Shown: piece after piece, positions 8,806-17,589 of the stretch
Layout of the letters: every line of letters starts with the position of its first letter
Numbering within the stretch: the stretch's first letter is position 1
Assembly: GCF_013214165.1 (NCBI RefSeq)
Contig: NZ_JABSSM010000041.1
Location: 1 to 38,100, forward strand
From: Shewanella sp.
GTDB taxonomy: Bacteria > Pseudomonadota > Gammaproteobacteria > Enterobacterales > Shewanellaceae
DNA length: 38,100 bases
Reading direction: 5' to 3'
The notes under the pieces: model-generated
What the model was told of the DNA's origin: nothing
What the model saw: only the letters and a program-made list of their open reading frames with translations
Databases searched by the model: none
Program-made: the position numbers and the translations under genes

Positions 8806-9372
8806 ATGTCAGATAAACACTTTATTACCGCACAGGAATTGCTGGAAGATTCATTTCGCCTGGCGGCGCAGGTTTATGAGAGCGGTTTTCGTCCACAATT
8901 TATCGTCGGGATCTGGCGTGGTGGTGCACCGATAGGGATCGCGGTGCAGGAATATTTCGATTTTAAAGAGGTAGAAACCGATCATATTGCGGTTCGTACT
9001 TCTTCTTATTACGGGATCGGCACCGACAAGCAGAACAAGAAAATTAAGGTTCATGGGCTGCACTATATCGTCGAGAATGCCAATGCCGATGATGGTTTGT
9101 TGATCGTCGATGATGTGTTCGATTCTGGCCGCAGCATACACGCACTCATGGATAAGCTCAGCGAGTTGATGCGTTTGAATATGCCAAAAGATGTGCGTAT
9201 CGCCTGTCCTTACTATAAGCCCAAGAATACTTCGGTACCGTTAAAGCCTGATTATTACATTCATGAGTCGGAAGAATGGTTAGTCTTTCCCCATGAAGTC
9301 TCTGGTTTATCGCCCGAGGAGATCCTCGAAGGCAAGAGCGATCTGGTCAACATTAAACAGCTGTTCGTTTAA
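8806..9372 (+). CDS. Phosphoribosyltransferase, hypoxanthine/xanthine type
   Basis: This type I phosphoribosyltransferase of 188 residues has the PRPP-binding signature LLIVDDVFDSGRS at about 98-110 and the flexible-loop/PPi motif IVGIWRGGAPIG near 33-45. It should join a nucleobase (probably hypoxanthine, guanine or xanthine) to PRPP in purine salvage. The closest families by eye are the COG2236 and Hpt/Gpt groups; substrate choice cannot be settled from sequence alone. Its own terminator follows, so it appears monocistronic. Confidence 0.85.
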   Translation: MSDKHFITAQELLEDSFRLAAQVYESGFRPQFIVGIWRGGAPIGIAVQEYFDFKEVETDHIAVRTSSYYGIGTDKQNKKIKVHGLHYIVENANADDGLLIVDDVFDSGRSIHALMDKLSELMRLNMPKDVRIACPYYKPKNTSVPLKPDYYIHESEEWLVFPHEVSGLSPEEILEGKSDLVNIKQLFV

Positions 9373-9396
9373 GCTAGGCTAAATCCGCTGGTCAAT

Positions 9397-9432
9397 AAAA
9401 AACCAGTGCATAGCGATATGCACTGGTTTTTT
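9397..9432. terminator. Bidirectional terminator between convergent genes
   Basis: A long perfect stem, AAAAACCAGTGCAT with ATGCACTGGTTTTT, has T runs on both strands. It lies between the phosphoribosyltransferase stop (9372) and the stop of the opposing small membrane-protein gene (9451), and can serve both. Confidence 0.9.
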
Positions 9433-9450
9433 GTTTTCATCGCTGGGAAG

Positions 9451-9663
9451 CTATAGCTTATCTATCTGTTCACCGAGTTGATATGACTTGTCAGTGACTA
9501 TGGTTTCGAGTGTCGCGACGCGCTCTTGTAGTTTGATGAGCTCTGACTTAAGCCCATCCACTTCAATGTTATCGAAGCTGTTTTTTCTCTGCTTGTATTC
9601 TTTAAAGGCCTTCACACCGAATACGGCAATGATGGCGACAGTGATGACTTCAAATGGTCCCAT
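9451..9663 (-). CDS. Small membrane protein with C-terminal coiled coil, PspB-like layout
   Basis: The 70-residue product has one N-terminal membrane segment (about 4-17), a basic patch KEYKQRK, then a heptad-rich helix from about 35 to 70 containing LQERVATLETIV. The layout resembles PspB of the phage-shock system, in which a membrane helix is followed by a coiled coil, but no pspA, pspC or pspF is nearby. I do not assign that function. AGAGGGAAT precedes the ATG. Confidence 0.75.
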   Translation of the reverse strand: MGPFEVITVAIIAVFGVKAFKEYKQRKNSFDNIEVDGLKSELIKLQERVATLETIVTDKSYQLGEQIDKL

Positions 9664-9916
9664 ATTTCTAATTCCCTCTAGGCTTTCTTTGCAACTCTGC
9701 TTGAGCTTATTCTAATTGTTGGTATTGGTTGATTGTTAATCATGATATAAGCATTTATAAAGCAATATCTACGCCATTAATAAACACCCTAGCTTATCAA
9801 TTGCTTAATGTATTTTCATCGGGGTAAAATATCAAGTATTAGCACTTATTACTAAATATTAATCATATAAACCAGCTTGTCGTGACCTAGTTACCCGCAC
9901 GCTCACCAGATAGCCC

Positions 9917-12541
9917 TTAGCGCAGCAGGCGCTCCTTGATGGCGACACACTGCAACTCACTCTGGTGTGTTTGTAATAAGGCTTTGCGAGTAGTAGCCGA
10001 GAGTCCATGCTGGCTGTCTATGGTCTTTTCGAGCATGGCAATGCCAGCATGATCGCACCGAGTCGGGATCAAGTATCGGCCATAAGGTTGCATGAAACGG
10101 TCACTCTTTTGCTGGTCTACTTGAGTCAGCGACTCGAGTCTCTGCTCTGAGCTGGCTAGGCTCAATCTCTGTTGCTCTCTTGGATACAGATGGGCCATGG
10201 CGATATTGAGGGTTGAAAATGGCAGCTCAGTGCCATGGTGAATTTGACTCAGCCAGTAGCGTTTAATGCCGGCTTCGGGTCTGGATACCTGGGCCGCGAT
10301 GGCTGAGGCCTGTCCTCGCAGGCTCAGATCTGTAGCTAGCTCTCGGTCTATCAGGGAGCGGCTGCCTAAATAATCATAACGATTGAGCTGGATGATGATG
10401 TTCCAGCGCATCTGTTGATCTATTTTCAAGCCCTTGATACTGGAGTGGCCTGCCAATAATGTCGCTAGGTGAGTCAAGGCATCCGTGCTGCGTGAAAATT
10501 GAATATATGCATCAAACCAGAGGCGTTGAATGTCGGCGCTTTCACCGTTGGCCATGGCCTTTCTCAGGCTCATCTGCTCTAAGCCTTTCAGTGCCATCTG
10601 AATATAACTAGCGTGACTTGGCAGTATCTGCTCAAGGTGGGATTTACTCTGCCCCAGATTAGTCAGCACCTGTGCCAGGATGGCTGCTTCCTTCTCCTTG
10701 GGGAGATTAATGAAGGCCATGCCCAGGTAATCATTTAAGGGCAGGACACCGTCAGATACGCTCTCCCACAGGCTCTGCCATAACATGGAACGCAACTGAG
10801 GCTCATTGACCATATTGAGATGTTGTTTCACCGTCTCCAGCGAGCGGCTATCTAGGCGTACTTTCACGTAGCCTGAATCGAGATAGTTCGGATAGACAAG
10901 GTCTGGGCATCGAGTGCCAATTAACTGCCTAACTGGTGTCCTCTCTCCCTCGTAGGTTAGCGACATTGAGCGGACCCTGTGGAGCTCGTTTCTCCCCTTA
11001 GTGAACAGGGCCAAGGTAATGTTCTGCTGCCTCAGGGTCGGGTTCAGCTCAGAGGCTGGAGATTGTAGCAGGGCAAATTCACTGATGCGGTTATTGTGAC
11101 AGACGAACTCAGCCCTTAGGGTATTCACCCCAGGAGTGAGCAGCCAATCTTGCTGCCATTGGAGCAGATCGACTCGGGTGTGGAGACTTAGGCTGGCGAA
11201 AAAGTCGCTTGGGCTGACGCTTAGGTAGGCAAATGTTTCCAGGTAGCTTTTCAGGCCTAGTCTAAAATCTGACTCGCCGAGCAATTGTTCGAGTCCCACT
11301 AGACTCGCCTCTCCCTTAAAGATGCCGACCGAAGGCTGTATCGCACCATAGGCATGATTGGCGAAGAGGGCATCATCCCTATAAGCTCTGGATTTAATCG
11401 GATCATAGAAGGACTTAGATGCTTGGGGGTCATCACCAAGTTGAGCCAAGGTCTTGTTGGTTATCTGGGAGCGTAAACTCATAGGCAGCCAGCTTTGATC
11501 CCACCAGTTCATGGTTGTGAGCGCGCCAAACCATTGGCTGGAGAGGCCGGTCATGCTGGTTATTGCGATATTTTTTTGTTGCTCTTGCGGTGAAATACTT
11601 GAAAAGAGAGCGATATTCTCATCTATGCGAGTAACCGCTGCGCTGGCTATCGAGTCCTTGTTGGTCTGAGTCGGGCTCAGCAGCACATCGAACTTGTTGA
11701 ACGGGTAGTCGGCGTGTAAGTACTCCTCCATAAAAGCTAGCCCTTTAGCCATATCTTCAAACCAGAGTCGAGGCGAGATCTCATGCGCGATAGCTTGCCT
11801 GGCAAACAAGCGAATGGGGTATCTTGATTGAGTGCTGTCGTCTTGCCACACGCGGTAGGGGCCGGCGTGCAGGGAAAACATATGCGGGCTTAATCTTGGG
11901 CTAGTGGGGAATTGCCATTGGCTTGACTCGGATGAGTCTATGATTTCCTGCTCCTTGACTGAGCTGATGACCAGCCAGTCTTTGGCCACGGTGACATTCA
12001 GGCTATAGCTGGCCTTTAGATTGGGTTGATCGAAGGCGGGAAACATCATGCTGGCCCCATCGGGGGAGAAGTGTGATTCGAGATAGACGTTAGCATCGGC
12101 TGGGTCCACGAAGCGCACTAAGCCCATGCCATCGTTGCCATAATTTTGTGAGTAACTGACTTCTACTGTGTTCTTACCAGACAGCAAGAGATTCGGGCTC
12201 AAGATTAAGGCCTTACCGTTATAGCTGGGGTAGATTTTGTGGCCATTAATGATAAATGATTTTATGTCGGCGCGGAGCAGGTCTAAGGAGAGCGGCGTAC
12301 TGGGATCGGCGAGTTGAAACTTCACCTGTGTGGTACCACTGAAGTGCTCTGATTGTGTTAAATCTAAGTCTATTTGATAGCTGACTGCCGATACTCGGGC
12401 ACGACGAGACTGGGCTAAGGCTAGCTTAGCGGCAGCAGACTCGAGTGAAACGCTATCGTGAACCTTAGGTTGACCGGTGCTGTTACATGAGATGAGCAGT
12501 AGTGAGACAAGGCAGAGCAAACAGACACGCAGTAGATTCAC
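9917..12541 (-). CDS. M1-aminopeptidase-like lipoprotein without the zinc site
   Basis: The 874-residue protein has a lipoprotein signal (lipobox LLISC, Cys19) and the fold order of M1 aminopeptidases: an N-terminal beta domain (about 50-235, with FPAFDQPNLKASYSLNV), a degenerate catalytic domain, and a long helical C-terminal domain (about 550-874). In active members HEXXH precedes QWFG and a Glu follows 18 residues on in WLNEG. Here the aligned residues are TGLSS (331-335) before QWFG at 336-339, and WLPMS with Met at 354. All three zinc ligands are gone, and the GxMEN exopeptidase motif is replaced near 297-303. The frame is intact over its full length, so this looks like a maintained pseudo-enzyme and not a decayed gene. 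The start is GTG. It is not expected to cleave peptides; a binding or scaffold role in the envelope is possible but unknown. Confidence 0.88.
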   Translation of the reverse strand: MNLLRVCLLCLVSLLLISCNSTGQPKVHDSVSLESAAAKLALAQSRRARVSAVSYQIDLDLTQSEHFSGTTQVKFQLADPSTPLSLDLLRADIKSFIINGHKIYPSYNGKALILSPNLLLSGKNTVEVSYSQNYGNDGMGLVRFVDPADANVYLESHFSPDGASMMFPAFDQPNLKASYSLNVTVAKDWLVISSVKEQEIIDSSESSQWQFPTSPRLSPHMFSLHAGPYRVWQDDSTQSRYPIRLFARQAIAHEISPRLWFEDMAKGLAFMEEYLHADYPFNKFDVLLSPTQTNKDSIASAAVTRIDENIALFSSISPQEQQKNIAITSMTGLSSQWFGALTTMNWWDQSWLPMSLRSQITNKTLAQLGDDPQASKSFYDPIKSRAYRDDALFANHAYGAIQPSVGIFKGEASLVGLEQLLGESDFRLGLKSYLETFAYLSVSPSDFFASLSLHTRVDLLQWQQDWLLTPGVNTLRAEFVCHNNRISEFALLQSPASELNPTLRQQNITLALFTKGRNELHRVRSMSLTYEGERTPVRQLIGTRCPDLVYPNYLDSGYVKVRLDSRSLETVKQHLNMVNEPQLRSMLWQSLWESVSDGVLPLNDYLGMAFINLPKEKEAAILAQVLTNLGQSKSHLEQILPSHASYIQMALKGLEQMSLRKAMANGESADIQRLWFDAYIQFSRSTDALTHLATLLAGHSSIKGLKIDQQMRWNIIIQLNRYDYLGSRSLIDRELATDLSLRGQASAIAAQVSRPEAGIKRYWLSQIHHGTELPFSTLNIAMAHLYPREQQRLSLASSEQRLESLTQVDQQKSDRFMQPYGRYLIPTRCDHAGIAMLEKTIDSQHGLSATTRKALLQTHQSELQCVAIKERLLR

Positions 12542-12667
12542 AGCTGGGTTCCCGGCAGTTGAGTGATGAGTGGCAACACTAACCGATTTCTTTGCCGAGT
12601 GCGATATTCTTTGCCCAGTGAGGTAAAGGCCGGCTTGATTGACGTTTTTTAGGAAGGGGACTTGGGT

Positions 12668-12697
12668 ATAAAAATGCCAGTCATCTAGACTGGCATT
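12668..12697 (-). terminator. Terminator of the COG3014-lpoB operon
   Basis: On the minus strand, ATGCCAGT pairs with ACTGGCAT across a seven-base loop and is followed by a T-rich run. It separates the lpoB transcript from the downstream M1-like gene, which therefore needs its own promoter. Confidence 0.85.
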
Positions 12698-12732
12698 GTT
12701 TTCATTATGGCAAGCTGAACGCCTAGGCTAAA

Positions 12733-13326
12733 TTACAAGCCTAGGAATGATTTAGACTTAACCTTGCGGATCTCTTTCTCATCAGACCATTCGATAAGGC
12801 CAGTTTCGAGATCCATCAGACGCATGGTCATCTTGTAGTAAACATCTTTAGTGCTGCCTGATTGCTTAACTATGCTGGAAAGGTTGCCGTAAAGCATGTA
12901 CTGGGCGCCAATTTGACGACCGAAGCTGATGGCGGTAGATGGGTCAACCATACCGGCATTGTTCTGGTAATCGAGTTGCTTACGCACGGAGTCGACCTTG
13001 GTCATATCGATAAAGCGGAACTTACCCGAGCGCAGTAACTTGTTGCTGATCGAGTCGGTGACCGATTCAGTATCGATATGCTCAGAAGTCTTGTTCTTGA
13101 TCTTATCGACGAACATGATGGGGCGGTCGTTGACTGTCATCGCCACGATAGGTGGGAACGTCAGCATGCTATCGACCATCTTAGCCGTGATGGCTTGAAG
13201 ATCTGCAGAACCGAAGTTTTCATTGACAGTTTCCACCTCGGTGGCGTCACCGTATTGAACTTTTGATTGACAACCAGCCAGTCCGACAGCGACAGCTAGC
13301 ATAAAAATGAGTTTAAAATTTTTCAT
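12733..13326 (-). CDS. lpoB: Penicillin-binding protein activator LpoB
   Basis: This outer-membrane lipoprotein (197 residues from the preferred start; lipobox GLAGC, Cys19) belongs to the LpoB/YcfM family, which reaches through the peptidoglycan to stimulate PBP1b. Family features are the short disordered N-terminal linker and a globular domain containing RPIMFVDKIKNKT, LLRSGKFRFID, ISFGRQIGAQYMLYGNL and a C-terminal WSDEKEIRK. I chose ATG 13326 because GGAAG sits six bases before it; the upstream in-frame ATG at 13338 has no such site. It lies 22 bases after the COG3014 gene and is probably co-transcribed with it. Confidence 0.88.
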   Translation of the reverse strand: MKNFKLIFMLAVAVGLAGCQSKVQYGDATEVETVNENFGSADLQAITAKMVDSMLTFPPIVAMTVNDRPIMFVDKIKNKTSEHIDTESVTDSISNKLLRSGKFRFIDMTKVDSVRKQLDYQNNAGMVDPSTAISFGRQIGAQYMLYGNLSSIVKQSGSTKDVYYKMTMRLMDLETGLIEWSDEKEIRKVKSKSFLGL

Positions 13327-13348
13327 AGTGGCTTCCATTAAATGTGTA

Positions 13349-14740
13349 TTAGATGATTATTGAATAAAAACGTGTGCGACTACCAGTGTCTATTACCCAG
13401 ACTAGGGTAGTTCTACCGCTTTTTACTTCTATCTCTTGGCTCGGTGAATTATCGAGCTTGAGTGAGTAACTGCCCTTTTTAAGGTAAGTTCTCGCAATTT
13501 GTGCCTGTTGGGGCAAGGTGAGCCAGCTGCGTCTATCGGCTTGCTCCGTTATGATATTGAATAACTGCATGGCGATGGAGGCAATATCGACTTGGTTATG
13601 TTTCTTCTTGCTGCTGCTCTCTACTCTTCTGGCCATCTCAGACTTGGCATAGATTCTGGCTGCCTGCCTCACTAAGGCGGCCGGGAGATCTTCCTTGAGG
13701 GCCGTGATCGCCAGTGCATCTATATTGGCGATGGGCGCCGCGATTAAGGTCTTGCCTAAGCCGTTTATGTTACCTTTTGCAATGGGACGAGAGTTTGAAG
13801 TATAGCTGGCTAATGAGGCTGTCTGCCAGTTTCCATGGATCGTGAAGGGCACCGTTATACTTTTTTTCTCAGGCACAAAGCCACGTTCGAGCAGGATTAT
13901 AACCTGGCCCTCTCCCTGCTCTTGCATCTTAGGCTTACCCCAACGACGTTCAAACTCCTCCTGCTGAGGCATGGAGAGTTGTGTCGCTAGGCGGACCAAG
14001 TCTTGTTGCAGATAGGGGTTGTCAGGGGTAATTTGCGCGGCTTTACGATAATCGATAAACGCATCGTTGGGCTCGCCTAAAATCTCATGTAACAGGCCAG
14101 TGGTGTAGTAGCTATAGGCATTTAAGAAGGAACTGGTGACTGTGCCTGCGGCCTTGCCGAGTTTATTCACTTCTGCATCTATGGTGCCGTTCGCCATGGC
14201 TTGAACCGATTGCTGTGATTTTTGATACCTGGCCTGTTCCGAGCTCTGCAGCTGATTGCTGCGTCTGACTTCTACTAAGGCGCCGTCTCGATCGCCAGTG
14301 AATAGGTAGTTGAGCGCCTGGTATTGGTGCAACATCACCCGCTCATAACCTGGCCCGCGATAGGGGATCACATTGTCGTTAATCAATAGACTGCTGGCGG
14401 TGGCACCTAGATCCGTGACACTCAAGGTAGCCTTATCATCAAAGGCTAGGTAGGCCGAAACGGCTGCTCGATAGTAAGTTTTACTCGCCTCAAAATCACC
14501 GCTTATCTGAGTGACTCGTCCGGCCTCCTGGGCATAGAGTAGGCCATCTGCGCCTGAGATATTCGACGCCACATCTTGAACCCCTTTCATCGGGGTATCT
14601 GTGTTGAGTTGGGCTTTTACCGGGGCAATTTGCGACGGATAATTGATAAAAATGCTGTTAAATGCACAACCAGACAGGCTGAGGCTCAACAGAGGGATTA
14701 ATAGCCAATGTTTCATGGTGATCTTCATGGTACGTGTCAT
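13349..14740 (-). CDS. COG3014-family lipoprotein paired with LpoB
   Basis: The product of 463 residues has a lipobox LSLSGC (Cys25) and a helical, TPR-like N-terminal half (about 60-250) with YYRAAVSAYLAF and DAFIDYRKAAQITPDNPYL. The C-terminal half is rich in beta segments. It matches COG3014, an uncharacterised lipoprotein family that commonly precedes lpoB in Vibrio- and Shewanella-type genomes. A role in peptidoglycan synthase activation is inferred from context only. GAGG stands seven bases before the first ATG. Two further in-frame Met codons (residues 5 and 9) could also start a functional signal peptide. Confidence 0.8.
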   Translation of the reverse strand: MTRTMKITMKHWLLIPLLSLSLSGCAFNSIFINYPSQIAPVKAQLNTDTPMKGVQDVASNISGADGLLYAQEAGRVTQISGDFEASKTYYRAAVSAYLAFDDKATLSVTDLGATASSLLINDNVIPYRGPGYERVMLHQYQALNYLFTGDRDGALVEVRRSNQLQSSEQARYQKSQQSVQAMANGTIDAEVNKLGKAAGTVTSSFLNAYSYYTTGLLHEILGEPNDAFIDYRKAAQITPDNPYLQQDLVRLATQLSMPQQEEFERRWGKPKMQEQGEGQVIILLERGFVPEKKSITVPFTIHGNWQTASLASYTSNSRPIAKGNINGLGKTLIAAPIANIDALAITALKEDLPAALVRQAARIYAKSEMARRVESSSKKKHNQVDIASIAMQLFNIITEQADRRSWLTLPQQAQIARTYLKKGSYSLKLDNSPSQEIEVKSGRTTLVWVIDTGSRTRFYSIII

Positions 14741-14815
14741 CGTACGGCCTCATTGAGGCTATTACTGGCTTTCATCGCGCTCCTTTCATGAACCTTCAAT
14801 CTTTAGCTCTCATAT

Positions 14816-15028
14816 TTAATAGTGAGGTGGCGGGCCCTCATCTGACTGACTCACTATGTCACTCGGTTCTGCGGTTTGTAATTTACTGACTAAGAGTCGT
14901 ATTGCTTGCTGCTGATCAGACATCAGATCATTTAACTTGATCACTTGCTGATTGAGATCTTCTATGGTGGCATCCTGAAATGCCAGTTTCATCTCAAGAT
15001 CTTCGACTCTCTGTTCTAATTGTTCCAT
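14816..15028 (-). CDS. slyX: SlyX family protein
   Basis: SlyX is a small coiled-coil protein of unknown function. The 70 residues are almost entirely heptad-patterned (MEQLEQRVEDLEMKLAFQD onward) and end in the family's characteristic GPPPHY. I prefer ATG 15028, which has GAGG five bases upstream and gives the usual length; an in-frame ATG at 15058 would overlap the upstream WD40 gene and add ten atypical residues. The gene starts eight bases after the WD40 stop, so the two are almost certainly one operon. The nearby fkpA reproduces the slyX-fkpA association seen in E. coli. Confidence 0.93.
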   Translation of the reverse strand: MEQLEQRVEDLEMKLAFQDATIEDLNQQVIKLNDLMSDQQQAIRLLVSKLQTAEPSDIVSQSDEGPPPHY

Positions 15029-15036
15029 TTTGACCT

Positions 15037-16008
15037 CTAATGGACAGGTACTGGCCAAGTCTCGACTAAGCCATTGCTGCTGATGGTACGGATCTGGTTT
15101 GAATCCAGGTTAGCGACAGAGTATACAACGGCGCCCTTGATTTGGGCATGTTTGGTACGCTGAACCTGCCAACTGGCTAAAGAACGACCGGTTTTGATGT
15201 CCCAGACTCGAACTTCTCTCGCCGGGGTGCCCGTCAGGAGCAATGTATCATGGTTTGAAAATCGCGCCGCCGAAAAGTTCATTTTTCTGCGGTTGATATT
15301 CAACTGACTGATTTGTTCGCCGGTGAGATTATCCATGATCTTGGCGATGTTAGTGCTGTCACTAATAAATGACAGGCTGCCGGCGTCATTCAAGCTCACC
15401 TTGATGACTCGGTTATCGAACTGCCAGCGATGAATGGGTTGACCCGAGGTGGTGTGCCACAAGATGGCCTGCATATCGTTTGAGCCGGTTAGGGCCAGTT
15501 TGCCATCGGCGGAAAGGGTCACGCTATTCACTTTTTCTGAATGGCCGAGAAACTTAATTAAGGAAGGGGTCTTGGTGGCAGCCGACGGCATCAGCGACAT
15601 GACACTGCCATCGGTGAGGCCTATGAGCAATGAACCTGAGTCGGATACTGCCACACTTTGCCCGGTCGATGGCAGTGACCACCAACCTAAAGATGAGCCA
15701 TTTAAGATGCTCCATAGGGCGACTGATTTTCTGCTTAAGGAAGCGGCAAACATTTCATTGGCCGAGATGGCGACATCGAAGGCTTCATTATCAGATTCAC
15801 CGTGTATCCAGGTATATTTCTGCTGTTGGGCTTCGAGATCCCAAAGCTGGATCCCGCTATTGGCCGTGCTAATCAGGACGAGTTGTCCACTCTGCGACAG
15901 GCTGGCATCATAGCTAGGCTCTGTGAGCAATGCCTGTGTGTCTAAGGCATCAGGCTGACAAGCTGAAATAGCGAGAGTGCAAAAAACAATCGAAAAGATT
16001 TTTTTCAT
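15037..16008 (-). CDS. WD40-repeat lipoprotein
   Basis: The 323-residue protein has a lipobox ISAC (Cys17) followed by WD40-like blades. Clear repeats include SGIQLWDLEAQQ, LGHSEKVNSVTLSADGKLALTGSNDMQAILWHTTSG and TLLLTGTPAREVRVWDIKTG. A beta-propeller tethered in the periplasm is expected, acting as a protein-binding platform; its partner is unknown. It heads the operon with slyX and is transcribed divergently from fkpA over a 167-base gap. AAGGAGAAGTTC precedes the ATG. Confidence 0.87.
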   Translation of the reverse strand: MKKIFSIVFCTLAISACQPDALDTQALLTEPSYDASLSQSGQLVLISTANSGIQLWDLEAQQQKYTWIHGESDNEAFDVAISANEMFAASLSRKSVALWSILNGSSLGWWSLPSTGQSVAVSDSGSLLIGLTDGSVMSLMPSAATKTPSLIKFLGHSEKVNSVTLSADGKLALTGSNDMQAILWHTTSGQPIHRWQFDNRVIKVSLNDAGSLSFISDSTNIAKIMDNLTGEQISQLNINRRKMNFSAARFSNHDTLLLTGTPAREVRVWDIKTGRSLASWQVQRTKHAQIKGAVVYSVANLDSNQIRTISSNGLVETWPVPVH

Positions 16009-16175
16009 GAACTTCTCCTTATTGCTGTTGTCTCTAGCTCAAGTGAAATTGCATTTACATCGTTTGATTAAACATAAGTAATGTAATTGGAATAACGTAT
16101 TTAACTAGTATAAAGTGGATCGCCTTATAAGATAAGGTTATTGTCCCGACTAGAAGATCCTGAGGAAGCTTTTTA

Positions 16176-16958
16176 ATGAAATCTATTTATAAATTATCAC
16201 TGGTTGCTTTGGCCGTTATCGGTCTGTCAGCTTGTAATCAAGCGCCAAAAACAACTGAAGCAGCAGCCGTTGAATTGAAGACACAAGCACAGAAAGAAGC
16301 TTACAGTGTTGGTGCATCTATTGGTAAATACATGTCTGGCCATATCAAGGAGCAAGAAGAGCTTGGTATGCCAGTCGATCGTGACCTTATTGTTGCAGGT
16401 TTTAGTAGCGGTCTTAATGATCAGCTTAAGCTGACAGAAGAAGAGATGCAGACAGTTCTTCAGGGGCTCGATGAGAGATTAAATGAGAAGCGTGAATCTC
16501 AAGCGACACTTCTTGCTGAGAAATCTTTGGTCGATAGCGCTGCATTCTTAGAGACTAATAAGGCTAAAGAAGGCGTAGTCACCACAGAATCTGGTCTTCA
16601 ATATGAAGTAATGACCCCTGGTACGGGTGACAAGCCTACGGCCGAAGACATGGTCGAAGTTCATTATGTCGGTACGCTTACCGATGGCACTGAGTTCGAT
16701 AGCTCGGTCGCTCGCGGCGAGCCGGCTAAGTTCCCGCTAAACCGTGTTATCACAGGTTGGACCGAAGGTCTGCAGCTTATGCCTGTTGGCGCTAAGTACA
16801 AGTTTGTTATTCCGGCTGAGCTCGCTTACGGCGAACGTGATACTGGGACTATCCCGGCTAACTCAACCTTGATATTCGAGGTCGAGCTACTCTCTATCGA
16901 GAAGGCGAGTGAACCGACAGCCGAAGTTGCTGGCGATGATCATGGTCACGCTCACTAG
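16176..16958 (+). CDS. fkpA: FKBP-type peptidyl-prolyl isomerase FkpA
   Basis: FkpA is a periplasmic foldase and chaperone. The protein of 260 residues has an N-terminal export signal that here carries a lipobox (GLSAC, Cys20), unlike soluble E. coli FkpA. A helical dimerisation domain (about 30-125, starting QKEAYSVGASIGKYM) is followed by the FKBP domain (about 130-245) with VEVHYVGTLTDGTEFDSS, FPLNRVITGWTEGLQLM and AYGERDTGTIPANSTLIFEVEL. The tail ends in His-rich DDHGHAH, which could bind metal. GAGGAAG stands ahead of the ATG. It is divergent from the WD40-slyX operon. Confidence 0.95.
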   Translation: MKSIYKLSLVALAVIGLSACNQAPKTTEAAAVELKTQAQKEAYSVGASIGKYMSGHIKEQEELGMPVDRDLIVAGFSSGLNDQLKLTEEEMQTVLQGLDERLNEKRESQATLLAEKSLVDSAAFLETNKAKEGVVTTESGLQYEVMTPGTGDKPTAEDMVEVHYVGTLTDGTEFDSSVARGEPAKFPLNRVITGWTEGLQLMPVGAKYKFVIPAELAYGERDTGTIPANSTLIFEVELLSIEKASEPTAEVAGDDHGHAH

Positions 16959-16992
16959 TTTTCGCTTGTTTGCACACTAACGCAATTGACCA

Positions 16993-17017
16993 AGAGGGAC
17001 GCTTAGGCGTCCTTTTT
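16993..17017 (+). terminator. Intrinsic terminator of fkpA
   Basis: GGACGC and GCGTCC form a six-pair stem with a four-base loop followed by five T residues, about 35 bases after the stop. Confidence 0.88.
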
Positions 17018-17130
17018 ATTGGCTGATGTTTAGAGTTATAGATTTAGTGAAAGGAGGTCGCACATAGGGACTCGCTTTAGGGTAAAATGACCAAGAGATA
17101 GGGTTAATTTGTTGAGTAATAGGTTTTAGT

Positions 17131-17505
17131 ATGGAATATGAGTTTCGGCGTAATACCATGACAGGCACTGTGATTGCGAATTTTAGTATGGATCATGAGG
17201 TGTTAGGTTTCTGGTTCGTCGAGGAGCTGGGTGAGTGCAAAGATAAGTTTAATGAACTCAAGCTGATCATCGAACAGTTACAAGTGGGTTCACTTATCGA
17301 AAGGCGCTGGCTCGGTAAGGCATTATCACTGGAGCTGGACAGTGAGCAGGTCAGAGTGTTTGCCAACGAATTAGACGATGGGTTAGATCATGAGTTTGAA
17401 GATGACATGTCACTCTATAACGGTGAATCTGAGGCTTTTTGTGGTTTAGAAGATTTCCAGTCGGCATTATTGAGCTGGCGAGAGTTTCTCGATGAGACTC
17501 GTTAG
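17131..17505 (+). CDS. yacL: YacL (UPF0231) family protein
   Basis: This acidic cytosolic protein of 124 residues belongs to UPF0231. It shares with E. coli YacL the opening MxYEFxRN, the SMDHEVLGFWF block, VRVFANEL, and the closing FCGLEDFQSALLSWREFL. No biochemical function is known to me. It is flanked by terminators on both sides and so seems monocistronic. Confidence 0.9.
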   Translation: MEYEFRRNTMTGTVIANFSMDHEVLGFWFVEELGECKDKFNELKLIIEQLQVGSLIERRWLGKALSLELDSEQVRVFANELDDGLDHEFEDDMSLYNGESEAFCGLEDFQSALLSWREFLDETR

Positions 17506-17535
17506 AGGCTGTGCCTTCAAATAGAGTCACCCATT

Positions 17536-17561
17536 AAAAAGGCAGCCATTGGCTGCCTTTC
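17536..17561. terminator. Bidirectional terminator between yacL and narP
   Basis: AAAGGCAGCC pairs with GGCTGCCTTT around a two- to four-base loop. The minus strand continues into TTTTTAAT, which favours narP termination; the plus strand also has T residues. Confidence 0.88.
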
Positions 17562-17589
17562 TCATTAAAATTGGATCACAGCTTAAACG

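Noticed and set aside
9917..12541. M1-like gene considered as a pseudogene
   Set aside because: There is no frameshift or internal stop over 874 codons, the lipobox is intact and the fold motifs outside the active site are kept. Loss of catalysis fits better than gene decay.
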